Positions 1 through 9,137 of a stretch of 64,000 nucleotides of DNA are shown here, in pieces (position 1 is the stretch's first letter; each line of letters starts with the position of its first letter). Origin of the DNA: CAYQNU01 sp964419055. Lineage in GTDB: Bacteria; Bacteroidota; Bacteroidia; Flavobacteriales_D; Parvicellaceae. The translations under genes were made by a program, and so were the position numbers. The DNA is taken from contig CAYQNU010000004.1 in NCBI GenBank assembly GCA_964419055.1, positions 124,001 to 188,000 of the forward strand. The letters run 5' to 3'. The notes under the pieces are model-generated. The model searched no databases. It was not told the DNA's origin and was given only the letters and a program-made list of their open reading frames with translations.

Positions 1-609
1 ACGCTTTCGATAGTAACTCCAGAAGGTTGTCCTACTAGTGCAACATTAGCTGATTATGTTTGTGCATACGATTATCCAACACCAAATTTTACATTTGAAC
101 CACAGCCAACTACCATTTTAAATACTGAAATCAACTTCACCAACACAACTTCTAATGGAGCTACTTATATTTGGAGTTTTGATACTTTAGGAGTGAATGG
201 AAGCAGCACATCTGTTAACCCTACTTTTGTATTTCCTTCCGAACCTGGCAGTTATTTAGTGTGTTTGGAGGCATTTACAACAGAAGGTTGTCCTGCAGAA
301 ATTTGTCAAAATGTAATCATTTTAGATGAATTTATTTTATACGTTCCCAATGCATTTACACCAGATGGAGATGCAAAAAACCCGACATTCTTTCCTGTAA
401 TTTCTGGAATCGAACCAATGTCCTATGAATTCTTGATCTTTAATAGATGGGGTCAACTCATTTTTGAAAGTAATTTTCCAGGACAAGGTTGGGACGGAAC
501 CTATAATGGAGTAATCTCTCAACAAGATGTATATGTTTGGAAACTAAATGTTGAAGATGTTACAGGTAAGTCACATAGTTACATTGGACACGTTACTTTA
601 GTTAGATAG
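1..609 (+). CDS. T9SS type B sorting-domain protein, 3' end only (PKD-like repeat + gliding-motility C-terminal domain)
   Basis: The reading frame is open from the first base, so this is the C-terminal ~200 residues of a larger secreted protein. The visible part starts in a PKD-like beta-sandwich (WSFDTLG, then EPGSYLVCLEAF). It ends in the gliding-motility-associated C-terminal domain: VPNAFTPDGD, FNRWGQLIF, WDGTYNG and a final HVTLVR. In Bacteroidota this domain is the type B signal that sends proteins through the type IX secretion system to the cell surface. The GTG at 193 is internal, not a start. A hairpin terminator follows the stop. The function of the missing N-terminal part cannot be seen. 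Confidence 0.85.
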   Translation, partial: TLSIVTPEGCPTSATLADYVCAYDYPTPNFTFEPQPTTILNTEINFTNTTSNGATYIWSFDTLGVNGSSTSVNPTFVFPSEPGSYLVCLEAFTTEGCPAEICQNVIILDEFILYVPNAFTPDGDAKNPTFFPVISGIEPMSYEFLIFNRWGQLIFESNFPGQGWDGTYNGVISQQDVYVWKLNVEDVTGKSHSYIGHVTLVR

Positions 610-628
610 TCCAAAAATACCATATTAA

Positions 629-665
629 AAATCCCATTTTGAATAGTCAAAATGGGATTTTTTTT
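629..665 (+). terminator. Rho-independent terminator
   Basis: A 12-bp stem (AAATCCCATTTT / AAAATGGGATTT) with an 8-nt loop runs into a T tract, 19 nt after the preceding stop. The following ~170 nt, up to the convergent gene, are AT-rich and show nothing I recognise. Confidence 0.85.
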
Positions 666-835
666 GATTATAAAACAAAAAACATTAAAGAATTCGAACA
701 TCTTAAAGAATATAGTTAAAGTAACAATTTTAAATGTTCACTTTAACTTGGCAAATTGGTTATAGAATATTCCTTATAATTTGATTTATCAAATATTTTC
801 TATTCTTTACAGAAAACACTACATTCTTAAATCAA

Positions 836-3385
836 TTAATAATCCCATTTTCGCGAAAAAGCATTATACATATTAATTCCAATCTTAAAAGTAAAATTAG
901 ATTGCTCTACAGTATTGATTGAAGTAACTGCATAAGTCCCAATTCTGAATAATTGCTGACGTATTTTGAACATACGTTCGATTCCCGCAAAAGCTTCAAT
1001 ATGTTTGAAGTTATCATCTTCAATCATTAATATTCCAATTCCTCCTGCCAATTCCAATTTCAATCGATTGAGATAGGGAACTTTATTCAGAATACTACCT
1101 TCAAAATGATGCATATAATTAGCTTGAAAGAAATTATTGGCAGTTGATAAAGTAGGTCCTAATAATTGAAAAGAACGTAATGGATTAGAAAAAATAATTT
1201 CATCTGACCCTCTAAAATATTTATGTTCCAACACACGCAAACCTGCTTTATTGATATAATTTCCGTAAGTAACCTTCCAAGCGGAAGTTCCAAATCGTTT
1301 GAGTTTAAGCTCATGTGAGGTACCTAGTTCGATGTAATCATAATTTACTTCACTATTAAAAAGTCCAGGCACTCCTTTTTTGTACTTAGCCACAATTACG
1401 GGATAACGTGATTCTAAAATAACCTTTTTATTACCTTTATACATAAACTTCTGCTTGATGCGGTATTTTAAATCGAGCACCACTTCACTTTTAATATATC
1501 GTTCAAAATCTACCGGTATATTTAATGTTCCAAAAAGTTGATTGGACCAATTTTCTAATTGTAAATTATTTATAGGCCTTTGATCAGAAAAATTCAATGT
1601 TAATTCTGCAAATAATCCATTTACGATTTCCATGCGCTGAGCAATAGAAAAATTTACATTTCTCACATAATTACTTCTACTAAAGGTTTGTGTTAATGAA
1701 GCAAAATTATTAATCATATCATAATAATCACCAACAGATATATAGGTTCTAACGAATTTTTTAGGGATATAAGTTAACCCAACGCCCAACTTTCCTTTAA
1801 CATCTTTATTCTTAAACCCATAATCTACAAAACCATCCACTTCTAATTTATAGGCATTTTTAAATTCTTTATTATAATATCCTGGTAATTTGTGTCTATA
1901 CCCTCCTATTCCAAAGGGTTGAACCTGACTCAACACACCTTCAATGTACCACTCTTGATTCTTAAAACTATTTCTTCTGCCTAAACCATTAAAAATGCTC
2001 CAAAAATTAATATGATTAAAGATACTATCACTTTTATTATAATATTCTGGGCTTGTAAAGTAAGCCTTTAAACTATCACAGGTTGCAATAAATTGTACTT
2101 CCTTATCTTGGAGTTGAAAAGGTCGTTTATTGATCCAATAAACAGAATCCTTATCCAAGGCGTCAACATCAAATGATTTTACTTCATTGGTCCATTTAAT
2201 TTTTGAGTTAGGATCATTAATTATAAAATTAGAATGCACGATTCGAGTATTTCCCAAAATATAACTACTGCCTTCTTTAATGGTGTAATTGATTTCTTTT
2301 TTTACAGGAATTTCAAATCCTTTGACATGGGTTTCATAATTTTGAAAAATGTGAAAATCCTTACAAAAAACCATTGCTTGAGGATTGATGGAAACATCAA
2401 TGGAACGCAATTTCCAAGTACTGTCTTCTATAAAAAGAAAACCATTAAAAGCAGCATCTGAAATGAATAAAGGTGAAACTTTGATTTTATAAATTAACCG
2501 ATTATTTTCATAAAACGAACCTTCCAAATTATATTGGTAAGACAAATTACTTGTTTCAGCAATAGGTGATAACAACGGCATTTGGGTTACTTCAGGAAAA
2601 AATAGTAGGTTTTCATAAAAGTTAAAATCACAACTCAAAATGTCATTGTAAATGATGTAAGGATTACTTGTAGCCTCGGGTTCTGGCGCAATCATTTCAT
2701 CGCCTACGCTGATTGAAACGGAAGCTCCTTTCGTTTCACCTTTGATTTCAGAATAATCATGAAAAGCTAAAAAATGCTCCTTATATTTTCTGGGTCTATC
2801 AAAAGATGTAATAGAAATAGATTCTATTAAATTTAAATTTTCTCTTTTATAAAACTGATTAATGTCGCCACTTTCAACGATAACATTGTCTTCGGTTTGT
2901 ATACTATCTTCATCTAATTTTACTTTTTTATCTAAGACCGTTTTTTGATACGTTTCGCATTGATACCACTCAATTTCTTTCAAATAAACGGGTCGCATAT
3001 CACGCACTTCTTTCATTATTTCTTTTGCTCTATCTCTCTTATCAGCATACACCTGCAATTCACCCAATGATTGGTTGTCCTCCAATAATATAATTTGAAT
3101 AACTTGTTTGGATGTTTTTTCTACTTGAACTTCTTTCTCTTGTGGTTTGTAACCAACAAAACTATATACGAGCGTATAATTACCGACTGGCAATTCTAGA
3201 ATGTATTCTCCCTTAAGATTACTTACTGTTCCTGTTGTACTATTTTTAACATACACACTTGCAAAGGGCAATGGTGCTCCAGATTCGTCAGATATTTTAC
3301 CCTGAACAATTCCAGCCCATATACTCGATGAAAAACTGAAAAAAAATAAGAATAATGCTATTGCGGAAGGTAATCTTGAGTTCAT
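836..3385 (-). CDS. DUF5686 family protein with N-terminal carboxypeptidase-regulatory-like domain
   Basis: 849 residues. The signal peptide ends near residue 24 (SSSIWAG). A CarboxypepD_reg-like beta-sandwich covers about 25-100 (GKISDESGAPLPFASVYV, TGTVSNLKGEY). The rest matches the DUF5686 layout I know from Bacteroidota: a periplasmic region, then many amphipathic strands consistent with an outer-membrane barrel (SNYVRNVNFSIAQRMEI, LKLELAGGIGIL), ending in a short aromatic strand. This resembles TonB-receptor-like surface proteins but I see no plug domain. Substrate and role are unknown. The ATG start at 3385 gives a good signal peptide. It is transcribed alone, leftward. Confidence 0.8.
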   Translation of the reverse strand: MNSRLPSAIALFLFFFSFSSSIWAGIVQGKISDESGAPLPFASVYVKNSTTGTVSNLKGEYILELPVGNYTLVYSFVGYKPQEKEVQVEKTSKQVIQIILLEDNQSLGELQVYADKRDRAKEIMKEVRDMRPVYLKEIEWYQCETYQKTVLDKKVKLDEDSIQTEDNVIVESGDINQFYKRENLNLIESISITSFDRPRKYKEHFLAFHDYSEIKGETKGASVSISVGDEMIAPEPEATSNPYIIYNDILSCDFNFYENLLFFPEVTQMPLLSPIAETSNLSYQYNLEGSFYENNRLIYKIKVSPLFISDAAFNGFLFIEDSTWKLRSIDVSINPQAMVFCKDFHIFQNYETHVKGFEIPVKKEINYTIKEGSSYILGNTRIVHSNFIINDPNSKIKWTNEVKSFDVDALDKDSVYWINKRPFQLQDKEVQFIATCDSLKAYFTSPEYYNKSDSIFNHINFWSIFNGLGRRNSFKNQEWYIEGVLSQVQPFGIGGYRHKLPGYYNKEFKNAYKLEVDGFVDYGFKNKDVKGKLGVGLTYIPKKFVRTYISVGDYYDMINNFASLTQTFSRSNYVRNVNFSIAQRMEIVNGLFAELTLNFSDQRPINNLQLENWSNQLFGTLNIPVDFERYIKSEVVLDLKYRIKQKFMYKGNKKVILESRYPVIVAKYKKGVPGLFNSEVNYDYIELGTSHELKLKRFGTSAWKVTYGNYINKAGLRVLEHKYFRGSDEIIFSNPLRSFQLLGPTLSTANNFFQANYMHHFEGSILNKVPYLNRLKLELAGGIGILMIEDDNFKHIEAFAGIERMFKIRQQLFRIGTYAVTSINTVEQSNFTFKIGINMYNAFSRKWDY

Positions 3386-3467
3386 GAAATCAATTTTCTT
3401 GTATTAAGACGTTTGACAAAGTTAATAGTTACAAACGAAAAGTGAAATGGAACGTGTATAAATGAAG

Positions 3468-3491
3468 AAAGCCCCCAACAACAAGGGCTTT
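3468..3491 (-). terminator. Hairpin terminator after the glucosaminidase gene
   Basis: AAAGCCC / GGGCTTT stem with a 10-nt loop, about 117 nt past the glucosaminidase stop on the minus strand, with a T-rich flank. The distance to the stop makes the assignment less certain. Confidence 0.45.
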
Positions 3492-3607
3492 CAACAACAA
3501 ACCTTGTCTTTCGACAAGCAAACAAACACACTCGCTATCAGCAACAACACTGAATATTGCGAGCTTCTTCACTAACCAACTACACGTTTTTGGCTTTCTT
3601 AATAGCC

Positions 3608-4546
3608 TTATCTTAATTTTAAAACTGTCCCAATTTTGGGTTCAGTGTCCAATTCCATATCATTTAATGAGTACAGTTTTTTTAACTTTATACCGTATTT
3701 TTGAGAAATTGTTTTCATTGTTTCACCTTTTTTAAAGGTATGCGATTTTTCATCTGCTTTATTTTTCTTTGGTTGGAGATAGACAATATCACCCACTTTT
3801 AAAATATCCTCCATTGAATATTCATTGTATTTGTACAATTGCCATAAAGCCAAATCAAATTCTTTTGAAATTTTATAAAAAGTATCTCCTTCTTTTGCAA
3901 CGATGTATTTGGTCTTTTTATTTTTAAGTTGCACTTGGTGAATATTAATGGATGGTGTAGAAATACTTACTGGACTGGAAATAACTTTTTGATTAATCTC
4001 TTTTGGCTTATTATCGGCAACAAAGGTTTCCATTACATCATATTGACTCAAATTGTGACGCTCAATTAAATCAATCAATAAATCTCCATATTTTGGATTG
4101 GTGGCATAGCCTGCTTTTTTTAAACCGTGCGCCCAACTTTTATAATCGGTAATTTCTAATTTAAACAAGTCTGCATATCTGCTTCTATGGGCTAAGAATT
4201 TTGAATGATCTTCATACGATTCTCTTGCATCTTGGTACTTTCTAAAACATTCATTTGATTTATCGTCATCTTTGTGAAGCGTTTCACCTGTCCAATCATG
4301 ACATTTTATACCAAAGTGGTTATTAGCATATTTGGCTAATTCAGAGTTGCCATGAGCGCTTTCTAAAATACCTTGAGCTAAGGTTATACTAGCCGGAATC
4401 TTATATAAAACCATTTGTTTTATGGCTTCATCTTTCCACATTTCAATATAAGTGTCTTTGGATATCGTTCTTTCGGATGGTTGAGCCAGCACCGAAAACG
4501 GTATAAATTGAAAAAAGAGCACCCCAAAAAATGCTATACTCTTCAT
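3608..4546 (-). CDS. Secreted glucosaminidase (GH73-type) with two LysM domains
   Basis: Peptidoglycan hydrolase expected to cut N-acetylglucosaminyl bonds in the periplasm or at the cell surface. From the ATG at 4546 (312 residues) it has a signal peptide ending VLAQ. A glucosaminidase domain follows (IPASITLAQGILESAHGNS with the likely catalytic Glu, NNHFGIKCHDW, DHSKFLAHRSRY, WAHGLKKAGYATNPKYGD). Two LysM peptidoglycan-binding modules end the protein (VAKEGDTFYKISKEF and FKKGETMKTISQKYG). The frame extends to 4615, but those 23 extra residues are polar (QQQKTTT) and would spoil the signal peptide, so I chose the internal ATG. Probably a cell-separation or wall-turnover enzyme. Confidence 0.85.
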   Translation of the reverse strand: MKSIAFFGVLFFQFIPFSVLAQPSERTISKDTYIEMWKDEAIKQMVLYKIPASITLAQGILESAHGNSELAKYANNHFGIKCHDWTGETLHKDDDKSNECFRKYQDARESYEDHSKFLAHRSRYADLFKLEITDYKSWAHGLKKAGYATNPKYGDLLIDLIERHNLSQYDVMETFVADNKPKEINQKVISSPVSISTPSINIHQVQLKNKKTKYIVAKEGDTFYKISKEFDLALWQLYKYNEYSMEDILKVGDIVYLQPKKNKADEKSHTFKKGETMKTISQKYGIKLKKLYSLNDMELDTEPKIGTVLKLR

Positions 4547-4651
4547 TACATTTGTTGTTGTCATTGTTGTTGTCTTTTGTTGTTGTGAGGGTCTGTAACG
4601 GCAAGTTATTAACAAGGTTACAAAAAATGTTGAAAACTTTTTAGAGTAAAC

Positions 4652-4695
4652 AAAAAAAGCCTGTCAAATCAATGTCTGACAGGCTTAAAAAAAAA
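4652..4695 (-). terminator. Strong terminator after the GGGPS-like gene
   Basis: AGCCTGTCA / TGACAGGCT stem (4659-4667 and 4677-4685), with A tracts on the plus strand on both sides. It could work in both directions. It lies 46 nt beyond the stop of the leftward GGGPS gene. Confidence 0.85.
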
Positions 4696-4730
4696 GCAAT
4701 ATATTATAAATGAATAGGCTATTTAAAATC

Positions 4731-5477
4731 TCAATTCAACTCTAACTTTAGTTCGATGAGTTCTTTTAGAAAAGTTTGATTTTGAAAAAAAGCGGTACCC
4801 ACTACGATAACATCAGCGCCCGATTCCCAGGCTTTTTGTGCCAAAGTCAAATCTTTTATACCACCTCCAACGAAAAGAGGGATAGTTAGAACGCTTTTAA
4901 CTGCTCTAATCATATCAGCGCTAATCGATTTTTGCGCACCTGACCCGCCTTCTAAATATATTAATTTCATACCTAATTGCTCCCCAGCCAATGCCGTTGC
5001 ACAAGCTATTTGATTCTTTGAGTAAGGAATTGGTTTTGTATTACTCATATATTCTACGCTAGTAGCCACGCCACAATCAACTAAAATATAACCCGTAGAT
5101 AAGATTTCTTTATTTATTTTAGCCAATTTCATAGAAGCCTTTACATGCTCTCCAATGAGGTATTGAGGGTTTCTTCCTGAAATTAATGAGAGTAACAAGG
5201 TGCCATCCGCTTGTTCGGTTAATTGCTGATAGTCACCCGGAAAAATTAATAACGGAGCTATATTTTCAGACTTAATTCGTTTAGCAATTAAACCTAAATC
5301 ACCTTTTGTAATGATGCTTCCTCCCAACAATATCAAATCTGGTGGAAATTTCTTCAATGATCGGATGGTTTTTTCCAATAATTCATCGGTGAAAACATCA
5401 TCTGGGTCAATTAGTATGGCCAACAACTTTTTGCCAACTAAACTATCGTATTCCAATTTTGAATATAGGTTTTCCAT
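4731..5477 (-). CDS. Geranylgeranylglyceryl/heptaprenylglyceryl phosphate synthase family protein
   Basis: 248-residue TIM-barrel prenyltransferase of the PcrB/GGGPS family, which joins a polyprenyl diphosphate to glycerol-1-phosphate. That is the first ether-lipid step in archaea; the lipid made in Bacteroidota is less clear. Visible motifs are AILIDPDD near the N terminus, LLGGSIITKGD, the IYLEGGSGA region, and the phosphate-binding end VGGGIKDL ... GADVIVVGTAFF. Length is normal. The phosphopantetheinyl transferase gene lies 15 nt upstream on the same strand, so the two are probably co-transcribed. A strong terminator follows. The chain length of the prenyl donor cannot be read from sequence. 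Confidence 0.85.
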   Translation of the reverse strand: MENLYSKLEYDSLVGKKLLAILIDPDDVFTDELLEKTIRSLKKFPPDLILLGGSIITKGDLGLIAKRIKSENIAPLLIFPGDYQQLTEQADGTLLLSLISGRNPQYLIGEHVKASMKLAKINKEILSTGYILVDCGVATSVEYMSNTKPIPYSKNQIACATALAGEQLGMKLIYLEGGSGAQKSISADMIRAVKSVLTIPLFVGGGIKDLTLAQKAWESGADVIVVGTAFFQNQTFLKELIELKLELN

Positions 5478-5492
5478 GTTACTTAATATAGG

Positions 5493-6104
5493 TTATGCAA
5501 TATTATAAACTAAAAAAACATCCTCCAATTTTCGATATCTCAACTTCAGCTCTTGTGAATAACTTTCGTGCAAAATCGATGAGTTGAGTAGCATTTCGTC
5601 TTTGTTATGGGAAATCAATCGTAGATGTTCTTTAAAATAAACCATTGGATCACCATTGATTTTGTATAAGGCTTCTTTTGCGCTCCAAGCCAAGGTCAAA
5701 TCTTCCTCTGATAGTGAAGTTGAGCAAAAATCGTAAGTATCAACAAATTTTGATTTAATCTTAAGCACCTTACTAGATATACTTTGTAAATCAATACCGC
5801 AGGGAAAATCACTGATCATAATGGCCACAAAATCAGCATCATGAGATAAAGAAATAAACTTGCCATTTTTGAGTAATGGTTTTCCATTTTTGTCTTTAAA
5901 AAGGCTATCCTTCAGGTTTAATTCTTGTATTAAAATTTGACTCACCAAAAATTGCTTACGTTGAATAGCCGCTTTTATCATCAAAGCCTTATTTACTTTT
6001 TCCTCATCTCCAACCCTGGAAAACAATTCTTCTTCTGATTCGGTTATTTTCCATACCGTAATGTTGGCTTCTTTTTTGATCGATATGGTTCTAAATATTC
6101 CCAA
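5493..6104 (-). CDS. 4'-phosphopantetheinyl transferase superfamily protein
   Basis: Sfp/AcpT-like enzyme that transfers phosphopantetheine from CoA to a carrier-protein serine. Seen: FISLSHDADFVAIM, the metal-binding GIDLQ (usually GIDIE or GVDIE in Sfp, so the last acidic residue is replaced by Gln) and WSAKEALYK. 203 residues. The start is TTG at 6104: no ATG occurs before residue 42, and the N terminus from here (GIFRTISIKKEANITVWKI) resembles the start of Bacteroidota homologues as I remember them. The GGGPS-like gene follows 15 nt downstream. The carrier-protein partner is not in the window. Confidence 0.8.
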   Translation of the reverse strand: MGIFRTISIKKEANITVWKITESEEELFSRVGDEEKVNKALMIKAAIQRKQFLVSQILIQELNLKDSLFKDKNGKPLLKNGKFISLSHDADFVAIMISDFPCGIDLQSISSKVLKIKSKFVDTYDFCSTSLSEEDLTLAWSAKEALYKINGDPMVYFKEHLRLISHNKDEMLLNSSILHESYSQELKLRYRKLEDVFLVYNIA

Positions 6105-6149
6105 AGAGTTTACATTTGTGATGTGCTCAAAATTAAGTCAATTTAACTA

Positions 6150-7142
6150 ATGAAAAAGTGCTATTCCCTATTTTTGTTTTTAACAATCCTTTTCGCTCCG
6201 GTAGTGTATAACAGCCAAAGCAACCATTTGTTTCCCATTAAAAAGGGTTGGATTAAAGAAGATGGAAAAGAAATTATTTTGAGTTATGCCGATAGCACTT
6301 TTCACAGTTCAAATGGAATGGCTCGTTTTATTAGTAAAGGTAAATATGGATTTATAAATGCGAAAGGCTTCGAAATTGCTAAACCACAATATGAAATGCT
6401 CATGCCCTTTTCAGAAGGCAAAGCATTTGCGAAAAAAGAATTGCGATGGTTTGCAATCGACACTAACGGAAAAGAATTATTTACAGTAATATGTAATTAT
6501 ATTTACCCGTTTTCAGAAGGATTAGCTCGATTTCAATTGGGCAATAAATTTGGATACATTGACTTGCAAGGAAAAGTAGTTATTACAGCACAATTCCCAG
6601 GTGCTTATGATTTTAACGATGGTTTGGCACGTGTATATCAAAATGGTAAATGGGGATTTATAGACAAGTCAGGAACACTAAAAATAGCCGCCAATTTTGA
6701 TTTTGTTTGGGATTTTAAAAACGGTAGAGCTGCTGTAATGAAAATAGAACAAAATGCTGAAAAATGGGGTTATATCGATATAACTGGGAAATTAGTGATT
6801 CCTTATTTCGAGGGATACGCTTTCCCATTTAACGAAAACCATGCTTTGGTTAGAATCGGAGCCTATCGAGCGGGAAAATTAGCTTTAATAGCTAAAGACG
6901 GAAAACAATCATTAGCCCTGCCGTATGCGGACGCATATCATTGTGAAAATGGTTTGTTGAATGTGGTGAAGCAACAAAATGGGAAAGAGCAATGGGGTTA
7001 TATTGATGCACTAGGAAATACAATCATTGAATTCATTTTTGATACGCCAGCTCAATTTAATAAAGGCTTGGCTCTGGTCTACATTAACTCTAAAATGAAC
7101 TACATCAACGAAAAAGGTGTGGTGATATGGAAAGAATTGTAA
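6150..7142 (+). CDS. WG-repeat protein, secreted
   Basis: 330 residues with an N-terminal signal peptide (FLFLTILFAPVVYNSQS). About nine repeats of ~35 residues follow, each with a WG/FG-type core and a second beta segment: KYGFINAKGF, FGYIDLQGKVV, KWGFIDKSGT, KWGYIDITGKLV, QWGYIDALGNTI. WG repeats form beta-rich solenoid or propeller-like folds, common in Bacteroidota surface and periplasmic proteins; their ligands are mostly unknown. The gene is divergent from the phosphopantetheinyl transferase (45 nt apart). FolE begins 54 nt downstream behind its own probable promoter. Confidence 0.85.
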   Translation: MKKCYSLFLFLTILFAPVVYNSQSNHLFPIKKGWIKEDGKEIILSYADSTFHSSNGMARFISKGKYGFINAKGFEIAKPQYEMLMPFSEGKAFAKKELRWFAIDTNGKELFTVICNYIYPFSEGLARFQLGNKFGYIDLQGKVVITAQFPGAYDFNDGLARVYQNGKWGFIDKSGTLKIAANFDFVWDFKNGRAAVMKIEQNAEKWGYIDITGKLVIPYFEGYAFPFNENHALVRIGAYRAGKLALIAKDGKQSLALPYADAYHCENGLLNVVKQQNGKEQWGYIDALGNTIIEFIFDTPAQFNKGLALVYINSKMNYINEKGVVIWKEL

Positions 7143-7196
7143 TTTTTTTAAACATTTTTCACTCCTTTGGTGTTAAAGAGTGTAAATTTGTCGGAG

Positions 7197-7871
7197 ATGA
7201 AAAAATTAATGAATAAAATAGAAGAAATGGGTGATGATCATCACTTTACATCGTTAGAAAACCCAATGCACGCTGACGCATTTAAATTAAATGATTCAGA
7301 AAAAATTGAAATTATTGCTAAACATTTTGAAGGTATAATGGAAACATTAGGCCTAGATTTGAGTGATGATAGTCTTAGTGGAACTCCTTTGAGAGTGGCT
7401 AAAATGTATGTAGAAGAAATTTTTTCAGGTTTAAATCCGGCCAACGAGCCTTCCATTTCTCTATTCGAAAACAACTACAAATATGATGGCATGTTGGTAG
7501 AAAAAGATATTGAACTTTTCTCCAAGTGCGAACATCATTTTGTTCCTATTGTAGGTAAAGTTCACGTTGCCTATTTTGCTAAAGGTAATGTAATTGGATT
7601 ATCAAAAATAAATCGTATTGTGCAGCATTTTGCCAAAAGACCTCAAGTTCAAGAGCGTTTAACCATGCAAATTACTAATAAATTACAAGAGGTTTTAGGT
7701 ACTGAAGACGTAGCGGTGGTGATTGATGCCAAACACTTTTGTGTTGCTATGCGCGGAGTTAAAGACACTAAATCTACTACTGTAACAGCTCAATTTAAAG
7801 GTAAATTTGCCGATTTAGATGCTAAAAGTGAATTTTTGAACCATGTAAAAATGGATCTAAAACTGGACTAA
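7197..7871 (+). CDS. folE: GTP cyclohydrolase I
   Basis: Converts GTP to 7,8-dihydroneopterin triphosphate, the first step of tetrahydrofolate (and other pterin) synthesis, in the cytoplasm. Motifs: TPLRVAKMYVEEIF, SKCEHHFVPIVGKVHVAY with the zinc Cys and His, GLSKINRIVQHFAKRPQVQE, and HFCVAMRGVKDTKS with the second zinc Cys. The longest frame starts at a TTG at 7167, but a TAAATTTG -7 box lies at 7183-7190, so translation must begin later. The ATG at 7197 (224 residues) or the ATG at 7209 (MNKIEEM) fits. With this promoter 7197 would be almost leaderless. FolB of the same pathway is at 25.5 kb. Confidence 0.93.
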   Translation: MKKLMNKIEEMGDDHHFTSLENPMHADAFKLNDSEKIEIIAKHFEGIMETLGLDLSDDSLSGTPLRVAKMYVEEIFSGLNPANEPSISLFENNYKYDGMLVEKDIELFSKCEHHFVPIVGKVHVAYFAKGNVIGLSKINRIVQHFAKRPQVQERLTMQITNKLQEVLGTEDVAVVIDAKHFCVAMRGVKDTKSTTVTAQFKGKFADLDAKSEFLNHVKMDLKLD

Positions 7872-7875
7872 CATT

Positions 7876-9006
7876 CTAAAAAATGATGGTGTAAACTACC
7901 CCTTCACTTGAAGTTTGGGTAATACATTGAGCACCTATCTCCTCGCATAAATCTCGGATTAAGTAAATTCCTAAAGAAGATTCCTCTGATGACCCGACTT
8001 CAGAAAGTCCCACCCCGTTATCTTGAATGGTGAGGTAAATTTTACCCTCCAATTTCATTAAACGTATATCAATTCTTTTGATGAACTCTTTAGCTTTACC
8101 TACAAAAGCATACTTTATTGCATTACTTATTATTTCACTACAAATCAATCCCAGCGAAATAATACTGTTTGTTGGAACCTTTGATTTGTCTACATCCAAA
8201 GAATATTGAATTTCAGGATGCATATTTTTATACTCTGAGGTTAATTCTCTTAAAAAGGTATCTAATTCAACATTTTGGTAATTATTGGTTTTGTATAATT
8301 GTTCGTGAATTTTTGAAATGGAGAAAATCCTGTTTTCAAAGTCCGACAAAGCTTCTTTAACCTCATTTGAATTAGACTCCCGAGATTGTGTTCTCAATAA
8401 ACTTACTAATAAAGATAAGTTGTTCTTAATTCTATGATGCATTTCACTCATCAAACGTTCTTTCTCAGCTAATGCTTTTTCCAACTTTCTCTGAACTACC
8501 CTTCTCTTTTGCGCCTCAATAGCCATAGCAATGATTTGACTCACCGCTATACCGAAATATTCTTCATCCAACGTCCAACGTCTCAATTTACGGGTATCTT
8601 CATAACAGGCAACGCCCACCAATTTACCTCCTATTCGAATAGGCACATCCATCATGGATTTAATTGAATGAGTTTTACAGTAAATTTCTTTCAACTCTTC
8701 GATACGCATATCGGTGCCCACGTCATCAATAGAAATGACCTCATCACTCAATAAATGGTTGAAATAATTGGGGCAATTTTTACGATGAATGATTTCTCCT
8801 TTACTAAAACTATCGGAAGAGGCACTGTAATTACCAATACAGGTAATATAATGCTCATTTTCACTAAATAACCATATGTTAATACGTTCTAAATGAAAAC
8901 AAACCGAAAGTTTTTTAGCTAATTCATAAAAAACAACATCATTGTCTGTTTTATCTAAAAAATGACTCTTCGATAAATCATTAAAAAAATCCTTAAATTG
9001 TATCAT
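7876..9006 (-). CDS. Cytoplasmic GAF-domain sensor histidine kinase (HisKA_2 type)
   Basis: 376 residues with no signal peptide or membrane segment. A GAF domain covers about 20-160 (VPIRIGGKLVGVACYED). A short coiled coil leads to the HisKA_2 phosphoacceptor EMHHRIKNNLSLLVSLL, with H191 as the probable phospho-His. The HATPase_c domain follows (EIISNAIKYAF N-box, DNGVGL G1 box, SLGIYLIRDLCEEIGA G2). It probably binds a small ligand and phosphorylates an unlinked response regulator, since none is next to it. It converges with folE, with stops 4 nt apart. The signal is unknown. Confidence 0.88.
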   Translation of the reverse strand: MIQFKDFFNDLSKSHFLDKTDNDVVFYELAKKLSVCFHLERINIWLFSENEHYITCIGNYSASSDSFSKGEIIHRKNCPNYFNHLLSDEVISIDDVGTDMRIEELKEIYCKTHSIKSMMDVPIRIGGKLVGVACYEDTRKLRRWTLDEEYFGIAVSQIIAMAIEAQKRRVVQRKLEKALAEKERLMSEMHHRIKNNLSLLVSLLRTQSRESNSNEVKEALSDFENRIFSISKIHEQLYKTNNYQNVELDTFLRELTSEYKNMHPEIQYSLDVDKSKVPTNSIISLGLICSEIISNAIKYAFVGKAKEFIKRIDIRLMKLEGKIYLTIQDNGVGLSEVGSSEESSLGIYLIRDLCEEIGAQCITQTSSEGVVYTIIF

Positions 9007-9137
9007 TTAGTAGGGAGATTATTTAGTTAGGTGTTGCTAAAGTATAAATAAATTAGTTAAAATGCTCATTTTTTACATTAATTTCTTTTTGATTACTGTA
9101 AATTTGGGATTCAAAACATCACCTTTAATTAATCAGC

